DNA of 64,000 nt from an uncultured Clostridia bacterium (GCA_934157035.1 CAKPHG010000004.1:1-64000), one strand, 5' to 3'; positions 17,923 to 28,218 are shown, counted from the stretch's first letter. The notes: generated by a model not told the origin, from the letters alone. Program-made: numbers and translations.

Positions 17923-19395
17923 TCACTTTCTTACATGAATTTTATCTTTTATTTTTGATAATAATTCTTTCATTTTGTTTATTCCATCTAAAACTAATTC
18001 ATTTTTTAAAATAATCAATATTAAAAAGTATATTATTCCTCCTATCAAAATAAGTAACATTGAATTATAAATATTAGATTTCATTGAAATGGATATAATT
18101 TTTAAACATAAAAACATAACCAATCCAGATAATATATATTGCCAAGAATTAGAAAAAATATCTTTCAATCTAATTTCCTTAATATTATAAACAATATATA
18201 CAATTTGAATTATTACAATTATAAATTCGGCTGCAACTGATGATATCGCTGCACCTAAAGAATAGTATCTTTGAATAAGATAATAGTTCATTATAAAATT
18301 TAAGATAGCACCTGTTACTATTGATATAGTATATATTTTATGTTTCTTAAGAATAACCAAATATTGTGTTCCAGTCACACTTGCTATCCCTATAGGAAAT
18401 AGTATAAAAGCAAATATTGTTAATAATATTATTACTTTGTTATATTCATCGCCTAAAAACCATGGTACAACATTTGGGGCTACCGAAATAATTCCAAATC
18501 CTAATACCGAAGCTAATAACCACATCATATTAAAAGATTTACGCATATATCCTTTTAAAGCTTCTTTATCATTTTTAATATATGTATATGCTATTCTTGG
18601 TGCCATTACCGCAGAAAGTGTTGTAAGAAAAGTCCAAGCCATTTTTATTATCTTTTGAGCTTGCTCATAATACCCATTTTCAATGTTATCTGTAGTCATA
18701 AAACCAAGCATTGTTTTATCCAAAAGTAAATATACTTGTGATGCAATATTAGGAATAAATAAGGCTATTGTTGCCTTAAAATGCCTAAATGGCTTTATTT
18801 CTTTTATTTTTACTCTACATATATATTTCTTTAGGATAGGAATTGTGACAATATTACCAATAAGAGGCAATAATGCAAGTCCTGTTATATATAATATTAA
18901 CTCATTTTCTGATTTTACAAATATAAAAATAAATATCATTATAATAATCTTAACAATTGAATTTCGTATTACAACAGCTTTAAAATCCTCCATTCCTTGA
19001 AAAAACCAGGTAACATCAAAAATAACTGCTAAAATATATATTGATTGAATTAATCCAATAGTCACTTCATTAGAATTAATAATATATACAAAATATGCTA
19101 TCATACACATACATGTTGTAAAAATTCTAAAAATAAATATTTCCCAAAATACCACACTTCTTTTTTTCTTATCGTCTTGGCAAAATGCAATTTCTCTTCT
19201 TGCATAAACGACTGTTCCAAGTTCAGCAAAGATAGAAAAGAAATATGCAATCGAATATGTAAAGCTATATAAACCAATTCCTTCTACACTTAACACTCTT
19301 GTAACATATGGTGTTGTTATTAACGGTATTACAAAAGTAAATATTTGATAAATTATATTATAAATATAATTTTTTTTAAGACTTTTTTGTTTCAA
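17923..19395 (-). CDS. Wzx-type polysaccharide flippase
   Basis: 490 residues with about 12-14 membrane helices, MOP/polysaccharide-transport family (start IFTFVIPLITTPYVTRVL, then GIGLYSFTYSIAYFF). It moves the undecaprenyl-linked repeat unit across the membrane. The frame opens further upstream, but AAGGAG followed by TTG at 19395 is the best start; the more upstream TTG (19428) has no SD. Partner of the Wzy at 22007-23062. Confidence 0.9.
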   Translation of the reverse strand: MKQKSLKKNYIYNIIYQIFTFVIPLITTPYVTRVLSVEGIGLYSFTYSIAYFFSIFAELGTVVYARREIAFCQDDKKKRSVVFWEIFIFRIFTTCMCMIAYFVYIINSNEVTIGLIQSIYILAVIFDVTWFFQGMEDFKAVVIRNSIVKIIIMIFIFIFVKSENELILYITGLALLPLIGNIVTIPILKKYICRVKIKEIKPFRHFKATIALFIPNIASQVYLLLDKTMLGFMTTDNIENGYYEQAQKIIKMAWTFLTTLSAVMAPRIAYTYIKNDKEALKGYMRKSFNMMWLLASVLGFGIISVAPNVVPWFLGDEYNKVIILLTIFAFILFPIGIASVTGTQYLVILKKHKIYTISIVTGAILNFIMNYYLIQRYYSLGAAISSVAAEFIIVIIQIVYIVYNIKEIRLKDIFSNSWQYILSGLVMFLCLKIISISMKSNIYNSMLLILIGGIIYFLILIILKNELVLDGINKMKELLSKIKDKIHVRK

Positions 19396-19556
19396 TTTTT
19401 TCTCCTTAATTTTTAGTATAATCTTCAATTATATATTTATAAAAAATATTATGTTGAATATATAATAGACTCGCTTTAATATATAAAATTTATGTTCTAA
19501 ACAGTTTTTATTATTATCTTTTTATAATTCACAATATATTTTGTTTAAATAATCTT

Positions 19557-20558
19557 CTAATCATATAATGTCCAAAGCTTTTCTAAAAATGAATCAGCAG
19601 AAAAATAATCTTTTTCCTCTTTTGAATAATGAACATTTGTATTTTCATTAAAAAAATCCAAATCAATATCATTAATTGATTCCATTACTCTAATATATCT
19701 TGGATTATAAAATGGATATTCTTTAACATGCTTATTAGTAGTAATTAATTTTTTATCATAACAAACAGCTTCACAAGTTTTTATTGTCAAACCTGTAGAA
19801 TCACCTTGAATTATATCAATCAAACATGTTGCTTTTTTTATACAATTTACAACATCATTGTAAGACATAAATTTATTATATACAATTTCATTCTCATATT
19901 TTTTATTACCATCAGGTACATTTGCTATGTGGAAATCGCACTTAACACCTATTTTTTTTAATCTTTCATATGATTTTAATAAAACTTCTAGCCTATCTTT
20001 TGCTTGTCCTACATAAAAAACTAAATTATCTTTGCTCTCTGTATCTATTTTATTATACCAATTATCTGCATCGTAAATTAAAGGTGAATATTCAAAATTA
20101 TATTTTTCAGCATCCTTTGGATCAAATGCAAATACTATATCATACCAACTATTAAGTTTATCTAAATATTTTTTTTCCTTGGCTGCTGTATAATTAACTA
20201 TATTAGTAAAAATATAAGCTAATTTTATGTTTTTAAAATGTTTTTTTAAATATTTTAAAAAAGTTTTTTCTCCTCCAAACACATTGTGATCATAAATTAA
20301 TACACATATCTCATCATTAATGCTTACATTCTCTTTTATATTTTTTTTCATATCCTTATACCAAAATGTTTTGAATGGTAATTTAAATTTGCTATTTATC
20401 TTATTACTAAAATAAATTTTTGCTATTCTTGTTTTTATTTTTCCATACACTGGAATTTTTTTATTAACTAAATAAACATTTTTATGTTTTAGCATTCCTT
20501 GCAGTGACTTTTCACACCAATCTACACCATTTCCTAAAATAAATAATTTTTTAGCCAT
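19557..20558 (-). CDS. GT-B-like glycosyltransferase
   Basis: 333 residues. The N-terminal half is divergent. The C-terminal half has the nucleotide-sugar-binding look of a GT-B enzyme (LVFYVGQAKDRLEVLL, then GLTIKTCEAVCYDKKLITTN). The last motif is shared with the 24743-25735 protein, so the two are paralogs. Soluble, basic. It is 8 nt from the next gene upstream (20567-21094). Donor and acceptor cannot be told. Confidence 0.75.
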   Translation of the reverse strand: MAKKLFILGNGVDWCEKSLQGMLKHKNVYLVNKKIPVYGKIKTRIAKIYFSNKINSKFKLPFKTFWYKDMKKNIKENVSINDEICVLIYDHNVFGGEKTFLKYLKKHFKNIKLAYIFTNIVNYTAAKEKKYLDKLNSWYDIVFAFDPKDAEKYNFEYSPLIYDADNWYNKIDTESKDNLVFYVGQAKDRLEVLLKSYERLKKIGVKCDFHIANVPDGNKKYENEIVYNKFMSYNDVVNCIKKATCLIDIIQGDSTGLTIKTCEAVCYDKKLITTNKHVKEYPFYNPRYIRVMESINDIDLDFFNENTNVHYSKEEKDYFSADSFLEKLWTLYD

Positions 20559-20566
20559 ATTATCTC

Positions 20567-21094
20567 CTATTTTATATCAAATTTCTTTTTTAATATTTCT
20601 TTTTTATCTTTATACGGATAATTTGCAATGCATAATAAATCATCCTTATGTTTTTGTTCATATTTGTCAGTATTGCTTATAACTTTTGCAGGAACTCCTC
20701 CAACGATATCTCCATCTTTTACATCTTTTGTAACAACACTTCCCGCGGCAATAATACAATTATTTCCAATAGTAACATTCGGTAATATTATACTTCTTGC
20801 TCCAATAAAAACATTATCTCCAACAATAATTTTTCCATATAATGAAGCATTAGGATATTTATTTCTTAATATATGTGTCCCACCATCATGAGTCACAAAT
20901 GCCACATCAAAACTTACTCTAACATTGTTACCAATATTTATTAAATATGGCTCTGACGAAAGTGATATATTACGTCCAACAAATGAACAATTTTTTCCAA
21001 TAGTAGCTCCTAAATATCTGTAGTAAGTAGATAAAGATGGGTCTTTTCTACTTTTTATAAAATATATAAATAAATCTTTTATTTTATCTATCAT
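20567..21094 (-). CDS. Hexapeptide-repeat acetyltransferase
   Basis: 175 residues. Beta-helix coils (IGKNCSFVGRNISL, IGNNVRVSFDVAFVTHDGG, VFIGARSIILPNVTIGNNCIIAAGS) and the end GGVPAKVI are typical of capsule O-acetyltransferases. THDGG holds the likely catalytic His. Third enzyme of its kind in the operon. Confidence 0.88.
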   Translation of the reverse strand: MIDKIKDLFIYFIKSRKDPSLSTYYRYLGATIGKNCSFVGRNISLSSEPYLINIGNNVRVSFDVAFVTHDGGTHILRNKYPNASLYGKIIVGDNVFIGARSIILPNVTIGNNCIIAAGSVVTKDVKDGDIVGGVPAKVISNTDKYEQKHKDDLLCIANYPYKDKKEILKKKFDIK

Positions 21095-21112
21095 AAATTT
21101 TCCCTTTCATAA

Positions 21113-21985
21113 TTATTTATGACTATCAACTATAAAATATGGATTTCTTCTAGAATTGTTTCCTAAAGACAATACATCTTCTGCTAGTTTACCGTTTTTC
21201 CATAGTGAATAAGTAAAGCTTAGTTGATCTCTTTTGGTCCATTTATCCATTTCTTTCCACCAATCATTCATAATTTTTTTGCATTCCAAACTATTATGTT
21301 CTCTAATTACTATATTAGTTTCAAACAAACCAAAATCAGGTGGAAATCCATCTTTTTTATATTGACTCATTTGTTCTTTAAGATCTTTTTTATTTGCTTT
21401 ACCAGCAGCATAAATTGCTTTTGCCTCATCATAAATACAATTTCTAACTTGATGTTTATGTATTGCCATTATTTTTTTTGAAGCAATCAAAGTATAAAAT
21501 AATGGTTTAATATCACATGTAATTCTTATATTTCCATCAATAAACATAGAATAATCATATTCTGTAAAAAATTCATGTGGATGTGTTTTTATATATCTTG
21601 CTTGATCTAATGCTGGCATTTTTTTAATAAATTCTGGAATTTCTTTCTTCTTCCATATAGAATTATCACTTATATTTTGTTCAGTAAAAATGTAATAATC
21701 TATATTATCATCTATATAAATTGGTTCTTTTATATTATCATATTTTCCTGTACTAACCGTATAAATTACAAGTTTAACGTTGTTATATATGTCATTTGTT
21801 GGTTGAAATACATTTAATTTTTCCATTTCTTTTCTGGCACTTTTATATTTAAAAATATATCCAGACAAAATATATCTAACTAATTTTTTAAATTTATCCC
21901 ATATATTATTTCTAATATTTTTAGTATAATCCATTTCTAAAACGCCTTTATATACATTAAAAACAATATTATTTATTTCATTCAT
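21113..21985 (-). CDS. DUF616/TOD1-type glycosyltransferase
   Basis: 290 residues. The core VIYTVSTGKYDNIKEP, DYYIFTE, KMPALDQARYIKTHPHEFF and YDYSMFIDGNIRI matches the DUF616 family, now regarded as a GT-A-like glycosyltransferase; DGN is the likely metal-binding motif. No membrane segment. GGAGAAG lies about 10 nt before ATG 21985. Probably adds one sugar of the repeat unit. Confidence 0.82.
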   Translation of the reverse strand: MNEINNIVFNVYKGVLEMDYTKNIRNNIWDKFKKLVRYILSGYIFKYKSARKEMEKLNVFQPTNDIYNNVKLVIYTVSTGKYDNIKEPIYIDDNIDYYIFTEQNISDNSIWKKKEIPEFIKKMPALDQARYIKTHPHEFFTEYDYSMFIDGNIRITCDIKPLFYTLIASKKIMAIHKHQVRNCIYDEAKAIYAAGKANKKDLKEQMSQYKKDGFPPDFGLFETNIVIREHNSLECKKIMNDWWKEMDKWTKRDQLSFTYSLWKNGKLAEDVLSLGNNSRRNPYFIVDSHK

Positions 21986-22006
21986 ATTTGATTTTCTTCT
22001 CCATTC

Positions 22007-23062
22007 CTATATCATAAAATACATTTTATAAATTTCAATTCCACTACCACTATTATAGACTGAATTTAGCATTAATAAAAATGGAACCAAATAAATTCCA
22101 TACCTTATTAACGGTTTATAATATGACTTAATGTTACTCATCCCCATTGGTATTGAAACAATTAAAAAAGAATTTAAAAGCTCTATTATTCTGGAAAAAA
22201 ATTCATATTTTAAATATAAAATTCCAAAATTCACATTAATAAATGCTATTTCTGTTAAAAGGTTTAGATTTTTTTTGCTGTCTTGATCAGTTGTCTTTTT
22301 TGTAAAATACCATGTTAGAATTGCAATTATGATAGTTAAAAAAGTGGTTAACCTAAAAAATCTATTTGCCTCAAAACCTGTAGTATAAAATGACTTTCCA
22401 AAAATTTGTAATATAGTATTTACTATCTGATTTCCAAAAGTAAAAAAGATAACACTTGATATAACAATCATATTTCTAACCAATTTCCAATTTTTAATCC
22501 AATATAAAATAAGAGGTATAAACATTAAATAAGCTGTTATATGAATCAATGATGCAATAATAATTAATAAACTTGCCTTAATATATTTATTGTTAATAAT
22601 TAATTGATAAGAATTAATTGCAATTGATATTGCTAAATATTGTCTCATAATATTAAAAGAATTAGGATATAACATACATGCAAATATAAAAGTACTTAAA
22701 CACACATTTTTAGAATTTTTATATATAAAATATGCAAATCCAAACATTGTTAACCCACTTATAACAATTAGCATTTGTTGTGAATTCAAATTTATTCTTT
22801 GAAATATTGTATATAATAATTGAAATCCATATTCAAAATGTGTGAATTGAAAGGCATATATTTCTTTATATAAATAGTTGTTATATGTATCAACATACAT
22901 ACTTGTATCTGTTCCAACACTATAGTTTCTTAATCCTTGAATTAAAGCCATTTGCATAAAACAAACTAATAAATATATTTTTTTATATTTAGAATTTTCT
23001 AATTTTTTATTCAGCAAAACTCCCAATAATAATATTGATAACGAATTATAAATAAAAACCAT
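22007..23062 (-). CDS. EpsG-type O-antigen/capsule polymerase (Wzy)
   Basis: 351 residues, about ten membrane helices, with the EpsG-family region LIQGLRNYSVGTDTSMYVDTY (GTD at about 49-51) and FEYGFQLLYTIFQ. It polymerises flipped repeat units on the outer side of the membrane. Its presence with Wzx defines a Wzx/Wzy-dependent pathway. Confidence 0.85.
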   Translation of the reverse strand: MVFIYNSLSILLLGVLLNKKLENSKYKKIYLLVCFMQMALIQGLRNYSVGTDTSMYVDTYNNYLYKEIYAFQFTHFEYGFQLLYTIFQRINLNSQQMLIVISGLTMFGFAYFIYKNSKNVCLSTFIFACMLYPNSFNIMRQYLAISIAINSYQLIINNKYIKASLLIIIASLIHITAYLMFIPLILYWIKNWKLVRNMIVISSVIFFTFGNQIVNTILQIFGKSFYTTGFEANRFFRLTTFLTIIIAILTWYFTKKTTDQDSKKNLNLLTEIAFINVNFGILYLKYEFFSRIIELLNSFLIVSIPMGMSNIKSYYKPLIRYGIYLVPFLLMLNSVYNSGSGIEIYKMYFMI

Positions 23063-23151
23063 AATACACTCCTACATTTTATTACTTCTACTTTAACAAA
23101 AATCAACATTTTTTTGTTGATTGATTAAAATTTTATACAAATTAAAAATAA

Positions 23152-23865
23152 CTACTTAATTTTATTTTTTAATTTGTATAATTGATTCAATCTATAAATT
23201 CTTCTATATATTTTATTCATTAAAGAATATCCTTTTTGGAATCCGCCATCTGAGACATTATTATCATGTCTTCTATAATATATTAGTGGTTCTTTAATTA
23301 ACTCAACATTAAAATATTTATATGCAACAGCAACAAGCCATATATCATGTTCAACTAAATCATCTCTTAACGGAAAAGGTAATGAAGCATCTAAGACTTT
23401 TCTATTAAATGCAATACAACATCCTAAGAATCTTGATTTAATTAAATGATTAATAAAACCAGGTTTAATATTGAAAGCTTTAAACCTTGATTTTTGTATA
23501 ATTTCTTTTTTTTCATTGATTGTGATACAATCAGATATAGCCATATCACAAATAGAAAGGGTATCTAATGTCTTTTCTATTTTATTATCTAACCAAATAT
23601 CATCTTGATCTGATAAAAATATAATATCTCCCTTTGATTTTTTTAAAGCATTTTCAAAATTATGTGAAAAGCCATGTACTCCTTCATTTATATATATTTT
23701 AATTCTATCATCATTAAATTCTTCAATAATTTTTATAGTATTATCTTTGGATCCATCATCTGAAATAATTAACTCATCATTTGGTCCTATTTGTTTTAAT
23801 ATAGATTCTATTTGTTCCTCTATATATTTTTCGCCATTATATGTAGCCATACATACTGAAATCAA
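23152..23865 (-). CDS. Family 2 glycosyltransferase
   Basis: 237 residues. GT-A fold start MISVCMATYNGEKYIEEQIESIL, DDGS motif (ISDDGSKDN), DQDD metal-binding motif (LSDQDDIWLD) and a C-terminal YYRRHDNNVS typical of rhamnosyltransferase-like GT2 enzymes. Cytoplasmic, membrane-associated. The sugar is not certain. Confidence 0.92.
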   Translation of the reverse strand: MISVCMATYNGEKYIEEQIESILKQIGPNDELIISDDGSKDNTIKIIEEFNDDRIKIYINEGVHGFSHNFENALKKSKGDIIFLSDQDDIWLDNKIEKTLDTLSICDMAISDCITINEKKEIIQKSRFKAFNIKPGFINHLIKSRFLGCCIAFNRKVLDASLPFPLRDDLVEHDIWLVAVAYKYFNVELIKEPLIYYRRHDNNVSDGGFQKGYSLMNKIYRRIYRLNQLYKLKNKIK

Positions 23866-23905
23866 TTTACTTTCTCCTTTTATAAAATTACTATTAAATA
23901 TTACT

Positions 23906-24730
23906 TTAATTTTCCATTATTCTATTAATTTTAGAATTATCTCCCCAAACTGCTTTTGAGTCATATGGTCTATCTGGAAAAGCTCCATATATTAGTTTGA
24001 TATTATAATTGTTTTCTTTTATAAATCTTTCTACTCTGTCAGCAAGTTTTTCTGGTTTTCCAGAACATATATTTATAATTCCATTTATTTTATCTTGACA
24101 AACAGTTTTAGCTACTTGCATGCAGAAATCATCATAATCTATGAAATCATATTGATTTTGTCCTAATGTAAATGGAAATTCTTTTTTTTCTTCTTTTACT
24201 GCTGCAGTTATTTTTGAAAATATTGATGCACCAAATTGTGAATTTCCTACTATATAATATCCTCTTAGCCATTGATATGTAACACCATTCTGGTTTGTTA
24301 ATACTTCACTTAGTTCCCTTAAAGAATTTTTACATATACCATATAAATTAGATGGATTACATGGTGTCGCTTCATTTATAGATCCTTCATGAAAACCAAT
24401 TTCATGCATAGTTCCCATAATAGCAATTCTTTTTATTCCTGATTCTACCATTTTTTTTATAAAATTATAATGTTTAGGTAAATCTAAAACATGATTATCT
24501 GAATTATGTTTAAATCCATCTCTCCAAGCCATATGTAAAACGACATCTGGTTTTTCATAATATTCATATGGGTTTTCTATTTCAAATAAATTTCCCTCTA
24601 TTTTTTTTGCTCTATTATCTACATTTTCTAATTTAAAATCTGTCGCTATAACTTCACAATTTAAATCTAATAATTTTTTTACTACTCCTTGTCCTAAATA
24701 CCCATTAGCTCCTGTTACTAAAATTTTCAT
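23906..24730 (-). CDS. NAD-dependent epimerase/reductase (SDR)
   Basis: 274 residues: Rossmann start ILVTGANGYLGQGV (TGxxGxxG at about 6-13), VVLHMAW, the catalytic YGICK and a short substrate domain. It probably converts a nucleotide sugar for the capsule. Shorter than GalE, closer to reductase-type SDRs. Confidence 0.85.
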   Translation of the reverse strand: MKILVTGANGYLGQGVVKKLLDLNCEVIATDFKLENVDNRAKKIEGNLFEIENPYEYYEKPDVVLHMAWRDGFKHNSDNHVLDLPKHYNFIKKMVESGIKRIAIMGTMHEIGFHEGSINEATPCNPSNLYGICKNSLRELSEVLTNQNGVTYQWLRGYYIVGNSQFGASIFSKITAAVKEEKKEFPFTLGQNQYDFIDYDDFCMQVAKTVCQDKINGIINICSGKPEKLADRVERFIKENNYNIKLIYGAFPDRPYDSKAVWGDNSKINRIMEN

Positions 24731-24742
24731 TTTTATCTCCTT

Positions 24743-25735
24743 TTAATTTAATATTATATCTAACCAATTATCTAATAAATATTTTTTATATATTTCATCA
24801 TCAATATCTTTATAATTTGTTTTAAAAAAAATCGAATTATAATCAAATTCTCCATTATATACATATATATTTTCCGGACAATAAAAATCATAATTAACAA
24901 TATCTTGATTTGTTGTAATTAATTTTCTTTTCGCACCCAAACACTCAATTGTTCTTATTGTTAATCCGTTTTGTCCTTTTTGAGGTGCATCAAGAATACA
25001 TTTGGTTTTTTCTATATACTCTATTATTTGATTAGTCTGCATTTTTTCAAAATGTAGTTCTTTCTTTTTAACACCCTTATACTCTTTAGCTGTCAATTTA
25101 TGATAATAAAATTTTAATATAGATGGCATATAATTATATATATATTGCTTTTTATATATTTTTTCTAACTTTTTAGACATCTCCGTTATATATTTTAGTT
25201 TTTGAGGATGTGCAGTTCCTACATAAAAAACATCATACTCATATTTATTATTTTCTTTTTTTCCAATCTTTTTATATACATTTGTATAGAACAATGGTAG
25301 AAAGTTATATTTTTTATTGTTTATAGCATCATTTCTATCAAATGTATAAACCTTATCAAAATATTTATGTAATTCTTTTACAAAGTTTATATTTTCTTCA
25401 CCATCCCATTGATACATAATAAATTTTGCATTACTTTGTTGCTTTCTCATTTTTTCTATCATTTCTGGAAAAAGTGAAAAAGTCATTCCTGCTATTATAA
25501 AAATATAATCATATTGTTTATCAGTTATTAAAGGAATTACTTTCTTACTAAAATATTTATTCACTATACCTTTAGTCCATTTTCTTTTCACTCTAGATAT
25601 TGCCTTGTATACATTCGACGAACTTGGAATATCACATATATAATCTACATTATTACCTTTTTTTTCTAAGCTCTTTACAATCTCCTTATAATATCCAAAA
25701 AATGTAGGAGCTATAAATAATACATTTTTTTTCAT
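24743..25735 (-). CDS. GT-B-like glycosyltransferase, CgeB-like
   Basis: 330 residues. N-terminal domain starts VLFIAPTFFGYYKEIVKSLEKKGN; the C-terminal domain has YDVFYVGTAHPQK and GLTIRTIECLGAKRKLITTN, the latter shared with 19557-20558. It resembles capsule or spore CgeB-like transferases. The ATG overlaps the stop of the priming transferase (TAATG), so it is translationally coupled to it and may add the second sugar. Confidence 0.8.
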   Translation of the reverse strand: MKKNVLFIAPTFFGYYKEIVKSLEKKGNNVDYICDIPSSSNVYKAISRVKRKWTKGIVNKYFSKKVIPLITDKQYDYIFIIAGMTFSLFPEMIEKMRKQQSNAKFIMYQWDGEENINFVKELHKYFDKVYTFDRNDAINNKKYNFLPLFYTNVYKKIGKKENNKYEYDVFYVGTAHPQKLKYITEMSKKLEKIYKKQYIYNYMPSILKFYYHKLTAKEYKGVKKKELHFEKMQTNQIIEYIEKTKCILDAPQKGQNGLTIRTIECLGAKRKLITTNQDIVNYDFYCPENIYVYNGEFDYNSIFFKTNYKDIDDEIYKKYLLDNWLDIILN

Positions 25736-26457
25736 TATTTTGCTCCTTCTTTTTTTATAACAGATACTATTGTTTTAAATACGCATTTTATATCTAACCA
25801 TAAACTAAAATTTTCTGCATAGTAATATTCTAATTTAAGTCTTTCATCATATGAAAGGTCTGACCTACCATTTGCTGCCCACCATCCTGATATACCAGGT
25901 TTAACACTTTCATATATTTCGTGATTTCCTTTATGTGCATCTAATTCTCCTTTAACTAATGGCCTAGGACCTATTAAGCTCATATCTCCCTTTAAAACAT
26001 TTATAAATTGTGGAAATTCATCTAAACTAGTTTTTCTTAAAATTTTTCCTAATTTTGTAATTCTTGGATCATTACTTAATTTTTGTGTTTCTTCAAACTC
26101 TTTCCTTGCTTCTTCATTTTCTTCTAAATATTTTTCTAATATTTTATCTGCTCCAACTATCATTGTTCTAAATTTATATATTTTAAAATATTTACCATTT
26201 TTTCCTACACGCAATTGGTCATAAAACAATGGACCTTTGCTTTCATCTGCAAATATATTTACTATGTATAAAACAACTGTAATTGGTGCCAATATTATTA
26301 CTCCTATTAATCCCACTACTATGTCTATTATTCTTTTTATAAATCTATATACTTTTTTAGGCTTTATTTTTATTTCTTCTTTCATTATATCTTCTTGTTC
26401 ATTTAGAGCTAAAGATCCATCTATATAAATATTTTCTTCTATAGTTTTTTCACTCAT
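25735..26457 (-). CDS. Undecaprenyl-phosphate sugar phosphotransferase (priming)
   Basis: 240 residues. One N-terminal membrane anchor (RIIDIVVGLIGVIILAPITVVLYIV) and a catalytic domain with KFRTM, DEFPQFINVLKGDMSLIGPRP and GISGWWA. It starts the repeat unit by moving a sugar-1-phosphate to undecaprenyl phosphate. The frame is open for 18 more codons upstream, but GGGGGAGA precedes ATG 26457 and the promoter -10 (26483-26488) lies within the longer version. First gene of the operon. Confidence 0.93.
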   Translation of the reverse strand: MSEKTIEENIYIDGSLALNEQEDIMKEEIKIKPKKVYRFIKRIIDIVVGLIGVIILAPITVVLYIVNIFADESKGPLFYDQLRVGKNGKYFKIYKFRTMIVGADKILEKYLEENEEARKEFEETQKLSNDPRITKLGKILRKTSLDEFPQFINVLKGDMSLIGPRPLVKGELDAHKGNHEIYESVKPGISGWWAANGRSDLSYDERLKLEYYYAENFSLWLDIKCVFKTIVSVIKKEGAK

Positions 26458-26482
26458 AACTTTATCTCCCCCTAGTATTTTA

Positions 26483-26511
26483 ATTGTATAATATATTAGA
26501 TATAAAGTCAA
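26483..26511 (-). promoter_or_regulatory. Main promoter of the capsule biosynthesis operon
   Basis: Minus strand: -35 TTGACT (26506-26511), 17 nt, -10 TACAAT (26483-26488). The predicted transcript start leaves only about 20 nt before the ATG, so no long leader or attenuator exists here. Confidence 0.8.
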
Positions 26512-26585
26512 TTATTTATTGTCTTTTTTTGAGTTTTTTTGTTGCTTTTTTGTTCCTTTATTGTATTTTTTTTACAATATAAAAT

Positions 26586-26622
26586 AAAGATAGATTTTAA
26601 ATATTTTATAAAATCTATCTTT
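26586..26622 (-). terminator. Terminator after the LCP gene
   Basis: AAAGATAGATTTTA pairs with TAAAATCTATCTTT around a 9-10-nt loop, 20 nt past the LCP stop. It is followed by a second small repeat, ATTGTA/TACAAT. Confidence 0.7.
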
Positions 26623-26641
26623 TCCTATAATATTTCATTAA

Positions 26642-27697
26642 TTAGTTTGTATAACCAGTTTTGTTTACTATTTTTTGACTTATAGTTTTTACTGTTTCAG
26701 AAGGTTCATAACTTTCTTCTCCAAATAGTTCTTTATGTAATCTACATACATTACTTTCTAGAGTAATTGGAACCCCATACCATAAAGTCATTGTTTTTCC
26801 TTTTGTTACATAAGGCCAGCCTATACTTTCTGTAATTTTATATTTGCCAACTTGTGGAATTTCAGATATTATACTTCCTGTATCTATGTTTGTATATATT
26901 TTTGGTAACACATTATCTAATATAGTGTTAATTTCTCCTATGCTTTTTGTTTGTAATTTTTTTAGCATAGCTTCTATAACATCTCTCATTCGTTCTGTTC
27001 TTTTATAGTCTCCTCCTTCTGTATATCTTATTCTTCCATAAGCTACTGCTTGGACACCATTTAAATTGTAAGTTCCTGCTGAAGTAATTTTATTAGACTC
27101 TTTTCCTGTTACTTTTGATGTTCCATCTATATAGTTATTTATATATTTTACTTCTGCATCTGTAACCGTCATTTTTATTCCGCCTAATTGATCTACTGCT
27201 TCTGCTACTGCATCAAAGTTTACTGTAACAAATTCTTTTATATTTAGGTCTAAGTTTGTATTTAATGTTCCAAGTGCTAATGGTGCTTCTCCATAAGAAT
27301 ATGCATGGTTAATTTTATCTAATCCATGTCCTTGTATTTGTACATAAGTATCTCTATATACAGACGCAAGTTTAACTTCTTTTGTTTCGTTATTTATACT
27401 CGCTATAATTATACAATCACTTCTATTTCCTTTTCCTAAACTTGAACTTCTGCTATCTACACCAAATATTGCTATATTTCTATATCCAGTTAATTTTTCT
27501 TCCACTTGCTCATCTATTTGCAAATCTTCATTTTTTATTTCTACTTTTTGCATTTTTCCAAGTTTATTGTTTATATACCAATACGCTCCACCTAAACCTG
27601 CTGCAATTAATACAATAAGTAATATTAGTACTATTAATAATATTTTTAAAAATATATTCATTTTCTTTCTATTTTTATTTCTTTCGTTTCTTGCCAT
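26642..27697 (-). CDS. LytR-CpsA-Psr (LCP) family ligase
   Basis: 351 residues. Basic N-terminus, one membrane helix (about 16-38), then the LCP domain: NIAIFGVDSRS, RSDCIIIASIN, LASVYRDTYVQIQG, KINHAYSYG and YGRIRYTEGGDYKRTERMRDV with its Arg-rich active site. LCP proteins attach capsule or teichoic polymers to peptidoglycan, which fits the neighbouring capsule operon. It overlaps the vanZ-like gene by 40 nt. Confidence 0.93.
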   Translation of the reverse strand: MARNERNKNRKKMNIFLKILLIVLILLIVLIAAGLGGAYWYINNKLGKMQKVEIKNEDLQIDEQVEEKLTGYRNIAIFGVDSRSSSLGKGNRSDCIIIASINNETKEVKLASVYRDTYVQIQGHGLDKINHAYSYGEAPLALGTLNTNLDLNIKEFVTVNFDAVAEAVDQLGGIKMTVTDAEVKYINNYIDGTSKVTGKESNKITSAGTYNLNGVQAVAYGRIRYTEGGDYKRTERMRDVIEAMLKKLQTKSIGEINTILDNVLPKIYTNIDTGSIISEIPQVGKYKITESIGWPYVTKGKTMTLWYGVPITLESNVCRLHKELFGEESYEPSETVKTISQKIVNKTGYTN

Positions 27698-28185
27698 TTG
27701 TTTTTCCTCCTTTTATAGTAGTAATATATAGCATAAGTTATTACTATTCCAGTTAAACTTCCTACTGTGTCTATGCACACATCTCTCAATTCGCAACTTC
27801 TTCCTGGTATAAAATACTGGTGTATTTCATCTGTTGTTGCGTAAAATATACAAAATATTATTGCAATTAGAGCATTTTTATAAAGACTCTTTTCCTTATA
27901 TGTAGCCATATAATTCATACTTAAAATTCCAAGCATTGCATATATAGAAAAATGTGCTGTTTTCCTAACTATTGTAGTTAATGTTTCCTGCATAAAAATA
28001 GTTTTCTCCGGTTCTTGCATATTCTTTATTTTAGGAACTATTTGTGCTATAAAATTTACTATTCTTCCACTTCTTTTACTTGATTCATCTGCAACTTGAT
28101 TTGAAAAATAAAATATTGTTATGCAATTTATAATAATTAATATTAATAAGACTATTCTTAATATGTTTTTTCTTTCTTTTTGCAT
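27658..28185 (-). CDS. VanZ-like membrane protein
   Basis: 175 residues, four to five membrane helices, with family marks KTAHFSIYAMLGILS and TDEIHQYFIPGRSCELRDVCIDTVGSLTG. VanZ-like proteins act in envelope functions and teicoplanin tolerance, mechanism unclear. First gene of the vanZ-LCP operon, read from 28219-28247. Confidence 0.88.
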   Translation of the reverse strand: MQKERKNILRIVLLILIIINCITIFYFSNQVADESSKRSGRIVNFIAQIVPKIKNMQEPEKTIFMQETLTTIVRKTAHFSIYAMLGILSMNYMATYKEKSLYKNALIAIIFCIFYATTDEIHQYFIPGRSCELRDVCIDTVGSLTGIVITYAIYYYYKRRKNKWQETKEIKIERK

Positions 28186-28218
28186 AAAATATTTTTCTCC
28201 TTCATTTTTTCTTTTGCT

